From Erigeron canadensis (Eukaryota > Streptophyta > Magnoliopsida > Asterales > Asteraceae), in contig NC_057769.1 in NCBI RefSeq assembly GCF_010389155.1, forward strand, positions 14,508,735 through 14,572,734: 64,000 bases of DNA, read 5' to 3'. This document shows positions 24,269 to 36,441 of the stretch, one piece after another; within the stretch, counting starts at the first letter, position 1; the number at the start of each line of letters is the position of its first letter. The position numbers were made by a program, and so were the translations under genes. Under the pieces are notes generated by a model. The model ran no database searches and was not told where the DNA came from. It was given only the letters and a program-made list of their open reading frames with translations.

Positions 24269-24739
24269 TGAAAGTCCCTTAGACACCGGATCTACGAGAT
24301 TAGATAACTAATGTTTGAGTGCGGAAAATCTCGAACACTAGCAATCAACAATATTCGGTAAACCGAATACACGAACAGTGAACAGTACACGAATGAAATA
24401 ACGAAGCCTTGTATTAATTCGGTAATAACGATTACAATTAATAGACGAGCTCACAAAATACCGAAACACGAACTAGGGAGATTCCCTTTAAACATAAGGT
24501 TTAATCTCCATTTTATACTAATCTAATATGGACCGAAACTTATTCTCAAGACCAAAGCCCGAACCAATTCGGCCCAATGAGGTCTAGCTAGACCTCCAAG
24601 ACCGGTTTAGTTACCGTTTCGATTAACTTGGTCGTTTATGACCTTATTACATACAAAATAAAACGTTTAACTAATTACATATACAAATGACTCAAGATAA
24701 ACTTCTATAATGATGTTGTCACCCGGAAATGCACCAACA
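24269..24739 (-). repeat. Element D 5' LTR
   Basis: 471 bp, plus-strand ends tgaaagtcc and gcaccaaca. It carries the same 18-bp palindrome (24579-24596) as the other LTR. Its TATA box has changed (plus ccattttata), so this copy of the promoter is probably weakened. Confidence 0.92.
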
Positions 24740-27723
24740 GAAAACCCACAAGCAACCATCTCAAAAATTTATGTAGGAGGAGATGGTGAAGAAAACTTAA
24801 GTGTGTCAGCCCAACACACAATAGAAGTTGAGTCTGCACTTGCACCCCCCGAAACTTCAAAAATCTTACACTCTTCTATTGCACAAACTGTTGATGTTTC
24901 TCAGGTGATACCCAGAGAAACTGAGGTTTCAACTTCTGCGGCCAATGAAGAGATTCTTGGAGATAGCACAAGAATTACTGAGGCAACCCCGGTATCGACT
25001 ATTGCAGGCAAAGATGCTACGGCGGAGCCTATCTCTATAACTGGTAACGATGCGTCTGCTTCTGAAGCAGTTGTTGAACCAGTAGCAGGTTCAGATACTA
25101 GTGACCTGAACCTGGGCATATCTGATCAGAATGTTGCATCAACTTCATTCTGGGATTAAGATGAGCTATCTCAGGGGAATCTTGATTCCCTTGCTGACTT
25201 TGAGTTTGACGAGGACCTACTGGAGGAGAATCACTTGCCTGGTTCTGATCCAACCTTCAACCTCGCAAACGTCCAACCTACCCCAGAAAATCCAAATATA
25301 CTTGTTGAAGAACCATACCGCCCACCACCTATTTCACATGAACATCCTTTGTTTCCTGAAGGCTCAACACCAGCTTACATTACCTCCTCAACTTTTCAAC
25401 CACAGCTACAACATCTTCACCCTCAGATTCACCAAGTCCCAGAGCCCATTAATTATGATGAAGAAGCTGAAAAGGAGTTGGACTCTGATGAAGAAGTTGA
25501 GAAGGAGTTGGACTCTGAAACAGAATTTGATAGTCCAACTGAAATGCAAATTGATAATGTTTTACATGGGCTTGGGTTGAGGACTTGACAAAATCTCTAA
25601 CTGCCAACACTAGCTCTAGTGCTGATATGAAAGGTGCTTAGATCTTCCTTGGAACTGAGTTGACCAAAGTTGCTGGAAATGAGGGGCTAGTAAGTGGGAA
25701 GCTGAACGAATTGATGATGGCTTGTAATAATATTAGCTCAGCCATCAGAGAAGCCTTTAAACTAACCAAGAGGGATGTGCAGAATTCTGTTGTTGCCAAT
25801 CTAACATCCAGTGTTGAATTAATGAAGAAAGAAGTCTTGGCAGTTGCAAAGGAGGTGAATGAGTTGGTTAAGAAGCTAGGGGTTGATGATGTTATAGAAA
25901 AGGTGCACTTGGAGTTGTCTCAGAATTTGGTGGCACAATTGACAACTGCCATTGCATCTAATTTTGAAAAAAAAGTTAAGGAGATGGTTGATGACTTGAC
26001 ATCAAAGGATAATGCAAGGATGGACAAAGCTGTTCAAGAAGTGAATAATTCTGTGTCCATCCTTGACAAATCTATCAAGAACCAGTCTCAGAAGTTGGAT
26101 GAGATTTTGGTATTGCTGAGGAAAGAGCCTGCAGCTGTTGTTCCTCCTCCCCCATCTTTTTCTGAAGATGATAGAAAGGTGCTGAAGGAATTACTAGAGC
26201 ATGAGAAGCTGAACCTGAATTCTTCATTCAGACGAAGAGCTCAGTTTTCTACCATGTCAAAAGGGATTTCTGATAGCATTACACAAGAAAGTTGGGAACT
26301 TTTTAAAGGCATGCAATCTGCTATCGATTTATATGCGAAGATGCCTGCAGAGGTCCCCAAAGGGGGAATTATTGGCTTGATTGCTAGTTCGCAAGAACTA
26401 ATTGAAGCAACCGGAAGGCAATCTGAAGCTGAGGGGGAATTGCAGCAGAAGAAACAAGCTGAACCACAACCTTTTGAACCTGCAAAGAAAGACAAAGGAA
26501 AAGCTCAGATGGTTGAAGAACCCAAGAAGAAAGGGTCTAAGGGTTCTGGTTTAGTTGGTGAAAATGTTAATGAATATGGGTATCCTCTGCACGATCTTGG
26601 TGCAGATGAAAAATAAGTTGAAGGCTCTACAGAAGCAAGTCTCCAATCAATACATCATCTGGAGAGAAAATAAAGAAAAAGAAATAGCACAACATACCTC
26701 AATGGGTACCCTAGATCATGTGGATGCTGCAGCTCTTGGATTGTCACTAGAAAGATATCAGAAAATCTAAAATGATCCAAGAGTGCAGAAGGCATTAGAA
26801 GAAATGGGTGAGCATGAATATGGAATGAAGTACTCACCTCTGGAACAAAAGCTGGACCATCTCACATTTAAATTGTCCATTGGGGACTTGGTGAAAAATA
26901 GAACAAAAGAGATGGAAATAAAGAAGAAGGAAATTCTGGCTGGCGTTCTAAAGGTTGAGAAAGAGTTGTCAAAGCCCCCATCAAAGCCCAAAGTGACTGG
27001 ACCTAGAACTTCAAGAAAACATTCTCGTGATGCAAATTTTTCAACCTTTGTGCCATTTCCTGACGATACTGCTGCAGCTCAAAAGAAAGCTGAAATAGCT
27101 CAGTATGAGCATTATCTGAAGCATCGATCTCATCCTGCCAAGATCACGGATGTAGAAATAACAAAGGAGGATGGATTGAGTCTTTTTGATATGGTGGTTT
27201 CAAGGGAAAGAAGGGTCCCATCAGAATACAATCAGGTTTCAGTGCACGAGTTTGGGATCTTAGAACATAAAGAGATCATCCCAATTCTGAGGGAAAAGCC
27301 AAAGTCTCATTTGATAGGAGCATTCTTAAAGAAGATTCAGCAAAATTTTTAGGCTAAAAATGAGATGGAGGCTATATTGTTTGGGAAGAAGGAGTCCCCT
27401 CTGAAGAGGAAAGCTACTGATGCACCTTCTGGCTCAAGGGCTCCAAAGAAGTAGTTTACTCTATAATTTTCTTGCACTTGTAATTATTTTCAACTTTTAT
27501 GTACTTGTAACAAATTCTGAGATTCTGTACTATTTATATGTTGCAAGTCTTTCATTACAAGTAGATAGGTTTAAGTTAGAAAACTCACAAGTTAAATTTC
27601 TAAGGCATTAATGACCTATAAGATGTCCTTAGAAAATTTTCACATAATTTAAACAAAACTTGCTTTTTAGACTTACAAACATGTATAGATAGAAGTCAAA
27701 AAATGCATGTAATATTTTAGAAC

Positions 27724-27738
27724 AAATAGGGGGAATTT
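27724..27738 (+). other. Polypurine tract of element A
   Basis: aaatagggggaattt lies immediately before the 3' LTR, where plus-strand DNA synthesis would be primed. Two near copies occur in the spacer after pol. Confidence 0.9.
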
Positions 27739-28686
27739 GTTAGGTCGAAAATCGACCAAGTATAATTTGTTAAGAAATATTGAAGTTCAGAGAAGATACT
27801 TGTACATAAATTCTGAGGAGTCTCTCAGAATTAGTTCTCTGAAGCTTCGCTCAGATCAAGATCAACACATCTGAAGACATTCATTCTGAAGTCGAAGACT
27901 GAAGAATGAAGAAGAGAAACTTTTGAGAAGCAGAGCTCTGAGAAGATTTTATCTGATTGGAGATCTGAAGCCGCTCAGTGAAAAAGTATTTACAACACTT
28001 TTTCATTGATTACGAGGAAGTCCTTTTTTACAATACTTTAACTGCCTTTACCCGGTTAATAACTTTATACCTGGTATTGTGCTAGTTTTAGTAAAAGGTT
28101 GGGAATAAAGTATGTCAAGTCATATCAAAGAAACTTACATACTTTACCTTAAAGAAACATGTCATGGATTTGTCCTACAAATCCATAAATGCACCCAACC
28201 ATATTTGTACGGCATTTGCCATGTCGTCAAGACATGTTTGCCAATAAATATAAGACTTCTCACACTTGCAAAAATGCTTGGAACTTTGGCATTGCAATGT
28301 GTGATATATACTCTAAGTAAACTTAAGAGTATTTCCTTGTTGTTTAGATCATTTGTATTTCAAGGTTGTTTAGATACTTTCACACTTGTGATTATCTTTG
28401 TTCTGCAATAACCTTTATATTTTGTTTATAGAAATAAATAAAATACATTGAAAAATACATCTCGACTCCTTGCCATAATACTTGATTATATTTAGTATTT
28501 ATATAGTTTCAAGCACTTGTTCTTATTTATCTTACTTGTCCATATCCATTATCTGGATCGTAATTCTAAACTAGTCTTTATCTAGATTAGAATTACTTGC
28601 CAGTCGGGTTACTTGATATACTTGTTATTATTGTTATATATTTGTGATATTGTTTTTGACTAACATCTTGTGTAGGGGAACTCACA
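27739..28686 (+). repeat. Element A 3' LTR
   Basis: 948 bp, partner of 11250-12198. The right end (ggaactcaca) is followed at once by the duplicated ctttg and then by the resumed gag frame of element B. Confidence 0.95.
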
Positions 28687-28691
28687 CTTTG

Positions 28692-30801
28692 GTTGATGAT
28701 ATAAAGTCATTAAATGTCAAATTGAATGAGTCTACCCCTGGTTTGAAAGAAATAGAAGATAAAATTTCTAACCTAAAATATGATTGTTGTATAAAAGATT
28801 CTCTTTTATCAACAACTTGAAAAGAAAAATGAGGAATTCAAAACTGAAATAGATTTTTATCAAGAAAAGTTGTACAAGATTAATCGAACTTATCAACAAA
28901 TCTATTTGAATAGGCCAAGAAATTCAAAAACTCAACTCAACTCAGGGTTAGGCTATGTCAATCCAGTTGACTTGTTCAAAGCACAAGAAGAGGTTCCTTC
29001 TTTGTATAAAGAATCTCATATGAAAAGTGGGATGACTGATCAATTTGTGAGACCAAGTCATGGTGATTTGAGGCAGATGGTTTTCTAAAGAAGAGTCCAA
29101 ATGTTTACTTCAATTATAAATTAATTGATGAGTCATTTGATTTTTTAACTCGTCCTGTGTGTCAAAGCAATAAAGACAATCATGAGATTGAGGTTCCAGC
29201 AATTCTTGAGTGTTTTCAGGAAAAACCTTTGGATAATTCTATTGCATTTCCAAAACCTAAAAATATCAGACCATATATACCTCAAAGTGTTTTGGAAAAA
29301 GAAATTGATGATTTGAAAAAGTCACTTGATGTAAAAAATGCACTCATAGAAAATTTGAAGACTCAAAGTCACTGTGATAACAAAAGAAACCCATCCAAGA
29401 CAACTTCCCTCATTTGTGATCAACCGGGGTGCTCTATATGTGAAATTGTGAATGAAACTGAGCAAACCAATTCTGAAAACATTAAAACTTCAAATCAGTC
29501 TACTTGTTCAATTTGTGAAAATTTGAATGCATCTGTACAAATTGATCTTGAAGTTATGCATGTTTTTGTCTAAACTAAATGTAGTCAAGATGAATATGAT
29601 GATGTTTCTGTTAATCCAAATGATATTTATTTTGATACATCCATTACCAAGCTTTCAGGAGAAACTCAAACTTACTTGAATAAATTTGATGATGCAATCA
29701 AAAAGTTTGTAAAGGAAAATGATCAACGAATAAAAGTGGCTGAAGAACTTAATAAAGTCAAAGTGGAACTAGCTTTAACAAAATTGCAACTTCAATCGTT
29801 TTTGGACAAAGAAAAAGCATCAAATTCATTTAAGCAAAGTTCATTTCAAACAAATGTGACTGAATCGAGTGTGAAATTGGAAACATAATCTCAGCTGTTT
29901 AATGATTTTATGAATAGAAATCATAAATTTAATCCTGACTTTGAAAAACTCTTTGAGAAAAAGGAAAACAAACTTGAATTTGCTGAGACAAAGATTCCAA
30001 AATCATACTCTTCATTACATACCCAACAAGGTAATATGACAAGACCAAAGCTCACAAAAGCTTCTCGTGCATTCAAGACTTCTGGTGACTCAAAAACAAA
30101 TAAAGTTAAAACTGAAGTTAAGTCACCAAAAGAAGTAAAACTCCACAAGATTTCAAAAACGATGTAGAATGAATTATTAGGTAACACACAACTGAAGCCT
30201 CAAACAAACTCTAGTATTCCTAGGTAGTCTCAGACGACCTCTAAGTCCACTTTAAAGGTAGTTAGAGACACAACCTCAGGGGTTACTAAATATAAAGATC
30301 AGTATGGTTGGTTGTCACCTAATAATATTAAGAAAGGTCAAATGAGTAATGAAACCATCAAGAAGAATCCTGGCAAGAACACAAAGACAAATTTGTTTTC
30401 TAATTTCAAGAATGTTCAAGTTTTGAGGTGACGTGTGCTTAACTAGTAGTAGTAAATGGATTCCTAAAGATAGATTTTTACATGCTTCTAGAAAAATCAA
30501 GCTTGATGGCATTTCAATTCAAATCAAACAAGTGTGGATTGTTCGTAGATCAAAATCAATAGATAGTGCTAATACATCTAGAACTACTCCCGCTTGTACC
30601 AAAACTTGTGTTTAATCTGTGTTTTTGTTTAACTTGTAATTCGTATGTGACATTTGAACAATTATGTGTGTTTGTTTGTTGTGATTGAATAAATTCATGT
30701 TTGTGTGCTCTTGTTTGTTTTTGATTATGTATATGTGTATTTGCATTTTATCCCTCTCACCTGCAAGGACACAGTATATGTGGGTACTTTAACACTATAA
30801 C
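28692..30801 (+). pseudogene. Element B gag, 3' portion
   Basis: The gag reading frame of B resumes directly after the duplication (VDDIKSLNVKLNE), confirming that A interrupted one ORF. A frameshift occurs near 28805 (QQLEKKNEEFKTE follows in another frame). Later fragments are 28870-29088, 29157-29573 (EKEIDDLKKSLDVKNALIEN coiled coil, and two SICE Cys-rich words), 29676-29888, 29910-30167 and 30433-30615. The composition is Lys/Asn/Ser-rich and mostly coiled coil, as in the long C-terminal Gag region of Sireviruses. About 30620-30790 is a T/G-rich stretch without clear coding. Confidence 0.75.
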
Positions 30802-32246
30802 TTGTCTTTGCATGAATATCTAATTTGCGTTTGGTATGTTGACTCGGGATGTTCTCGTCATATGACTGGTAACAAGTCATTACTCACCAATTTTGTTGAG
30901 AAGTTTATGGGAACGGTCAGATTTGGAAATGATCATTTTGCCCCAATTCTTGGTTATGGGGACATTGTCAAGAATGGAAATACTATCAAGAGAGTTTCCT
31001 ATGTTGAAGGCTTAGGTCACAATCTTTTTAGTGTTGGACAATTCTGTGATAATGATCTTCAAGTGCTTTTCAAAAGATACGAATGCAAAGTTCAAATTGC
31101 AGAGGGGGTAGATATTCTCATTAGAACAAGGGACAATAATTTGTTCACCATTGATCTTAATACTATTCCAACTCTGTCTTCTGACATTTGTCTTCTCTCA
31201 AAATCCTCTGCAAAAAATTAGTGGTTATGGCATCGTCGTTTGTCTCATCTTAACTTTCAAACTATCAATGCTTTAGTGGATAAACAACTTGTTTAAGGTC
31301 TTCCTGATTACAAGTACGAATGTGAACATGTTTGTCCGGCTTGTGCTATTGGCAAGATGAAGAAGGCATCTCACAAACCAAAGAAACATCTGAGTATCGA
31401 AGGTTCTTTGCATCTTTTGCATATGGATTTGTGTGGACCAATGAAAGTTAAAAGCATTCATGGAAAGCGATACATTCTTGTAATTGTTGATGATTATTCT
31501 CGTTACACTTGGGTATTCTTTCTTCATGCCAAAAGTGGTGCTCCAAAAGAAATTATTGATTTCATCAAGCAAACCCAAGTCAATCTTCAATCCTCAGTTC
31601 GAATTGTTCGTTCAGACAATGGCACAGAGTTCAAGAATTCAACAATCGATTCTTTCTTTAAGTCATTAGGCATTACTCATCAATTATCTGCCACAAGAAC
31701 ACCTCCACAAAATGGAGTAGTTGAACGTCGAAATCGAATTCTTGTTGAAGCAGCTAGAACATGCTTGCCTACTCAAAGCTACCTCCAAATCTCTGGGCTG
31801 AAGCTATAGCTACTGCTTGTTTTACTCAAAACAGGTTCATTATCAACAAGAGATTTGACAAAACTCCATATGAGGTGATCAATAAAAGAAAACCCAATGT
31901 GAACTTCTTACACATTTTTAGATGTGTTTGTTATGTTCTCAATGATCGAGACAATTTGGGTAAGTTTGAACCAAAAGGTGATGAGGCATACTTTATTGGT
32001 TACTCAAGAGAATCGATTGCATATCGTGTGTACAATCGTTAAAAGAAGAAGATAGTTGAGAGTATGAATGTTCGATTTGATGAACTCTCTGGAATGGTTC
32101 TTGAACAAAACAGTTCAAGACCCTAACTTAATCGGCCACAAGCTTCCGCAACAACAACCGCTTCAAATGTCAAATCTCAATTCAGTACTCCGACCACAGA
32201 GGATTAGGGTATTCTGTTTGAAGAATTTTACCATGATCATCCAAGA
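30802..32246 (+). pseudogene. Element B protease and integrase
   Basis: The protease motif is the standard DSGCSRHMTG (catalytic Asp at 30841-30843). TAG at 31219 and TAA near 31294 interrupt the pre-integrase zinc region (HRRLSHLNF, then CPACAIGK). The integrase triad is present: Asp in HMDLCGP (31425-31427), Asp in RSDNGTEF (31615-31617) and Glu in NGVVERRNR (31723-31725). A one-base deletion near 31760 shifts the frame (the next segment PPNLWAEAIATACF is read in another frame), and TAA at 32040 ends that segment. The integrase tail is degraded after 32040. Confidence 0.9.
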
Positions 32247-34211
32247 ATGTTTGAACTTGGTTTAGATACACATACAGTTTCCAGTACCATTAATACTTCT
32301 TCAGCACCAAATGGATACGATGAGTCATCACCATCGCTCGCTTCAAATATATCATCTCCATCATCTGATTCTCCTTTAGATACTACCACTTCTGATTTGC
32401 AAGGTCCACATACTCATAGTTCTCAAGTGACAAATCCCGACACTAATCCTGAAGTTTATACCTTTGAAGACTTTGTTGAACCAATGACAACTTCGTTTGA
32501 GCATGTAACTGCACAACATACTTTGACTTTTATTGATACTGAAGAATTGAATGATCCACAAAAACCTCTTCGTCACTCAACAAAATGGACTAGATCTCAT
32601 CCGATTTCTCAGATAATTAGCAATCTAGACTCAGGAATACAGACAAGATCTGTTTCCGTAAATGAATGTCTGTTTGTGAACTTCATGACTATAGTTGAAT
32701 CAAAAACTGTCGATGAGGCACTCAGAAGTCCAAATTGGGTGAAAGCTATGCAGGAAGAACTCAATCAATTTGAGAGGCTTAAAGTGTGGAGATTGGTTCC
32801 GAATCCTTACAAGAACAAAGAACCAATTAAAACCAAATGGATGAAAACGGAGTTGTTGTACGAAACAAAGCACGTTTGGTTGCAAAGGGATATTGTCAAC
32901 AAGATGGCATAGATTATGATGAGACGTTTGCACCTGTTGCACGAATTGAAGAAATACGTATGATTCTTGCTTACGATGCTTACAAAAATTTTATTGTATA
33001 TCAAATGGATGTCAAAACAGCATTTTTGAACGGAGTTCTCAAGGAAGAGGTCTATGTTGAACAACCAGAAGGCTTTGTGAACTCTACACATCCAGATTAT
33101 GTCTACAGGTTAGATAAGGCACTGCATGGTTTGAAACAAGCTCCTCGTGCCTGGTATGACGCTCTCACTGCTTTTCTTTTGAAATCTGGGTTCAACAAAG
33201 GTTCAATTGACACTACCTTGTTCATTAAACGACAAGGTAGTGACATTATTTTAATCCAGATTTATGTTGACGATATAATTTTTGGGTCGACTAACCCTAA
33301 GTACTGCAAGAATTTTTCTGCACTAATGATTAACAAGTTTGAAATGAGTATGATGGGTGAGTTAAACTTTATCCTTGGTCTTCAAGTCAAACAGTTGTCA
33401 CATGGTATATTTATTTGTCAAAATAAATATATTCTTGACATGTTGAAAAAGTTTGATATGTTAAATTGTCAACCAATTGGAACACCCATGGAGCCTCGCA
33501 CAAAAATTCATGCTGATTTAAATGGTAAATCTTTTGATCAAAAGAAATATCGTAGTATGATAGGGTCACTCATGTATTTGACTGCAAGTTGCCCGGATAT
33601 TATGTTTTCCACATGTATGTGTGCAAGGTACCAGGCCAATCCCAAAGAAAGTCATTTTCAAGCCGTCAAGTGGATTTTCCGTTACCTTAAAGGCATAGTG
33701 AACCTTGGTATATGGTATCCTTTTGGATACCAGCTTTCAGTTAGTTGCATATTCGGATGCTGACCATGCAGGTTGTAAGTTGGATAGAAAGAGCACTTCG
33801 GGAAGTGTACAGTTTTTAGGGGATAGGTTGGTAAGTTGGTTTTCAAAGAAGCAGAATTGTGTATCTACATCTACTGCAGAAGCTGAATATGTTGCTGCAG
33901 CTAGCTGTTGTTCACAAGTTCTTTAGATGAAGACACAATTAACTGATTATGGATTTCAGTTTGAAAGAATTCCTATCTACTGTGACTCTAAGAGTGCCAT
34001 TTCAATATCCTGCAATCCAGTTCAGCAAACAAAAACCAAGCACATAGATGTTCGGTACCATTTTATTAAAGATCATGTTGAGAAAGGCAACATCAAACTC
34101 TATTTTGTCCCCACTGACTACCAGCTGGCAGACCTTTTCACTAAACCACTGGATGAACAGAGGTTCAATTTCCTAAAAACAAAGTTAGGAATGCTTGATT
34201 TACAAACTTAA
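32247..34211 (+). pseudogene. Element B reverse transcriptase and RNase H
   Basis: A Ser/Thr/Pro-rich linker (32247-32540) precedes RT. The RT entry ([20 protein letters not shown]) is followed by a frameshift near 32840; then [30 protein letters not shown] and the YVDD box (33262-33273) are intact in one long frame. Here the codon before MDVK is Gln (CAA), unlike the TAG of elements A and C. A shift near 33735 separates RNase H ([32 protein letters not shown]). TAG at 33924 replaces the Trp seen in A (ILW), and the last segment (KTKHIDVRYHFIKDHV) ends at 34211. Confidence 0.92.
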
Positions 34212-36441
34212 TTGCTTTAATGCCATGTATTCTATGTTCATTTTCTGTTTCAAACATTGATTTGTTTTACTTGTTCATACATGCAATGTTTGAGGGGGAG
34301 AAAAATGGTAGAATGCATGATTTTAGGGGGAGTTTGTAAATCTTATTCTATTGTTTCTCTTATATGCTTAATTCAAGGGGGAGTATGCAAATGCATGTAA
34401 ATATATGTGTGATTGTTATTAATTGTCATGTTTTGTTAGTATTTTTCTGCTATTTGTGTTTTTGTTTTAAAATTGGAAAACCAAATACAAAATTAGAAAA
34501 GATTTTTTCTTTTTTTTGTTTTCAGTTTATTTTACTTTTATTCTTGTTTGTTTTAATTAATTAATTTATTTATTTATTTTTTTGCCAAAATTTTTTTTCT
34601 TGATTAAGTCCAAAATGATGTGAAGTCTAAAAATTTTGTTAGCCCAACTTGCTAAGCTCACTAGACTGAAAACGGGTTGTCACGTGGGTCGATCCACGCC
34701 CAAGACCCGGATTTGCATTTTAAAAGGAAATCTCAAAAATGGGCGGGGCTCATTTATTTCTTTTCAAATTTAAAACAGTTTTGGCTGACTCATTTTCTCT
34801 CAAAACCGATTATCCTATCTATCATTCACTCAATACTTATTATCCTATCTATCATTCACTCAATACTTATTATCATCCAGGTAATAAACAAAGAAGAGGG
34901 TGTGTTTGTGATCTTATCTGGGTTTAGTTCAGTGTTTTTCATCGATCGAATCATTCATTTTAAGGTAATATTCTCATTTTTAAGTTTGAATGCAAGCTGT
35001 TTGATTAAATGTCTATATGAACTGATCACGTTTGATATGATTTCTGTGATGATTTGGTATATAGTTTGATGTGTTTAAATGCATGATTAGGGTGTTTATT
35101 TGATGGTTATTTGATCTTGATGCTTTAATCTGCTTGTTTGGGGTTTCTGAGTTTGATCATCAAAGGACTGGGTATTTTTCTCTAAGTGTTTGAAAATCTT
35201 GTTCTAAGTGCCGAGGTTTTTGCTCGGCAAACAACACAAGTGTCAATAATCATCTTCAAATCATCATATTTTTCTGGGCTTACTTGTTAATATCTTTCTT
35301 TTAATAAGGAATGCTAAGGTGTTTGCTCGGCAAACAATTGTTTTCACAAAAACTCATTCAAGTGTTTTCAACTATATAATAAGAGCTCTGAGCTCGGCAT
35401 ACTTCAGTTTTTCATGAAAATCATTGTCTTTGTTGAAAATTTTGGCTAAGTCTTAAAAGTTATTATCTGCAGAGCTATTTGCTCGGCAAATAATACATTT
35501 TCTTTCTAAGGCACACTTTACCTATTTGCAGAGCACTAAGCTCGGCAAACCATACACCTTGATGAAAATTCATTTCGTTAACCATTTGCAGAGCAACAAG
35601 CTCGACATTTCATACTTTTCATGAAAAAGTTTCTAAGTCATGTTTTTGTTTAATTTATACTATTTGCAGAGGTTTTTGCTCGGCAAACAGTTAAAGTTTC
35701 TCTGAAATGACTTGAAAACAATTTTTTCCTTGAAATGATCCTTTAACATTTGGCAATATTCTTGTTCATATCAAAGGATTTTTCATAAAGTTCCATGAAG
35801 TCAAATTGAATTAGCTTATTTGCCGAAGTAATTGCTCGGCATTCACTAGACTTCATACACTTTGCAAAACTGATGGTTTAAACTTATATTTCTTCTGTGT
35901 GCCGAGGTTTAAGCTCGGCAAATATAACAAGATCTCAAAATTTGTTTTCAAAATCAATTTTTCCATTAAGTATTTTTCTGAGCAACATGTTTCTCCAAAA
36001 CGTGTTGTTTGCCGAGATCTTAGCTCGGCAAACACATGAAATCAAATCTTAACTTTGTGTTTTTCTAATATCTTTCTTTACTTAGTATGTGTCAAGTATA
36101 TTTTGATAAAGTACTTGTCTATTTTTGTCTTATGTATGGTCATTTATAGTTTTCATTGGTATTAGGGTAAGCAGCAAGGTATCAACTTTTAATACCTATG
36201 TGATTCTATAAATTGTCATGTTTCTTATATATATATTAGGGTGAGAAGCAAGGTATTGAACGCCTTTGTGTACTACCTTCGTTGTCTTATATTTAATATA
36301 TGTATGAAACATTGTTTTTATGAAAATAATGTGTCTAAGCTGTTCTAATGTGTTTATTTCTTTGTGTGGTGTTTAAAGTCTTTTCTGGTCAAATGTTGGT
36401 CAATTTGTTTTTCTTTCAGCTTTTCTTAAATTTAGAAAAAG
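34212..36441 (+). other. Element B pol-env spacer
   Basis: A 2.2 kb non-coding spacer. Three polypurine tracts of the form GGGGGAG lie near its start (34291-34300, 34325-34332, 34375-34383), matching the one before the 3' LTR. A 35-bp direct repeat (cctatctatcattcactcaatacttattat) occurs at about 34811-34875. The second half holds the hairpin-motif array. The last 250 bp include a duplicated 'agggtaagcagcaaggtat / agggtgagaagcaaggtat' (about 36163 and 36238). Such spacers are candidates for splice acceptors or a sub-genomic promoter feeding the env-like ORF; I cannot place either. Confidence 0.7.
35206..36032 (+). repeat. Hairpin-motif array in the pol-env spacer of element B
   Basis: Ten copies of GCCGAG/GCAGAG, 6-9 nt, GCTCGGCAAA lie near 35206, 35308, 35382, 35467, 35525, 35584, 35663, 35819, 35901 and 36007. 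The best copies pair over 8-9 bases (for example ttgccgag...ctcggcaa near 36007). Loop sequence varies while both stem halves are kept, which suggests that pairing or two-fold symmetry is what is retained. The same motif fills the 5' leader of this element (8915-9576) and is not seen in A, C or D. Confidence 0.85.

Larger units (their letters stand above)
21728..24739 (-). mobile_element. Element D: non-autonomous LTR retrotransposon
   Basis: Two LTRs of 466 and 471 bp enclose 2.07 kb without gag or pol. The flanks gaaaa (21723-21727 and 24740-24744) are its target duplication. On the minus strand the LTR starts TGTTGGTGC; the left copy has lost its final TG (now CG on plus). A primer-like site (24257-24268, minus tggtattagagc) and a polypurine tract next to the left LTR set the orientation. 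By eye the LTRs differ at about 9 positions, making D younger than A, as its nested place requires. It must have relied on proteins from another element. Confidence 0.9.
18646..27454 (+). pseudogene. Element A env-like ORF, split by three insertions
   Basis: Coding pieces lie at 18646-19169, 20732-21351, 21678-21722 and 24745-27454. The first carries PEILFHRYLLEFWYIAEV and LDGFREALHLNYLQ. It stops only because the 19170 insertion cuts it; across the insertion the frame resumes with RFFWTHIVECLGG and GKRSPHISFPRFLSV, then TAG near 20987. The last piece has an acidic EKELDSDEEVEKELDSE tract, a long Ala/Leu/Lys coiled coil (about 25700-26120), a PPPP linker and a basic C-terminus (PLKRKATDAPSGSR). 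Several further stops and shifts occur. The probable start ATG appears as AAG. It aligns with the element C env-like ORF. This extra ORF after pol is typical of Sireviruses; an envelope role is unproven. Confidence 0.8.
11250..28686 (+). mobile_element. Element A: Sirevirus-like Ty1/copia retrotransposon nested in B
   Basis: The boundaries are set by 949- and 948-bp LTRs (tgttaggtcga...ggaactcaca) and the duplication ctttg at 11245-11249 and 28687-28691. It sits in the gag of element B, same strand. Its own length, minus three nested insertions, is about 12.5 kb. Order: LTR, primer site, gag, protease, integrase, RT, RNase H, spacer, env-like ORF, polypurine tract, LTR. By eye about 17 differences occur in the first 300 bp of the two LTRs, so it is as old as B within error. 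Coding regions carry several stops and at least three frameshifts. LTR and protein similarity show it belongs to the same lineage as element C. Confidence 0.95.

Noticed and set aside
24710..24744. Start of an ORF running into 25159
   Set aside because: Its first codons lie in the LTR of element D; only the part from 24745 belongs to the env-like ORF of A.
34677..35069. 130-codon ORF in the spacer of B
   Set aside because: Ile/Ser-rich reading of a directly repeated AT-rich segment, with no relation to retroelement proteins.
8915..36032. CRISPR-like reading of the regularly spaced CTCGGC motifs
   Set aside because: Repeats are short and variable, spacing is irregular, they lie in a plant retrotransposon, and no cas genes exist.
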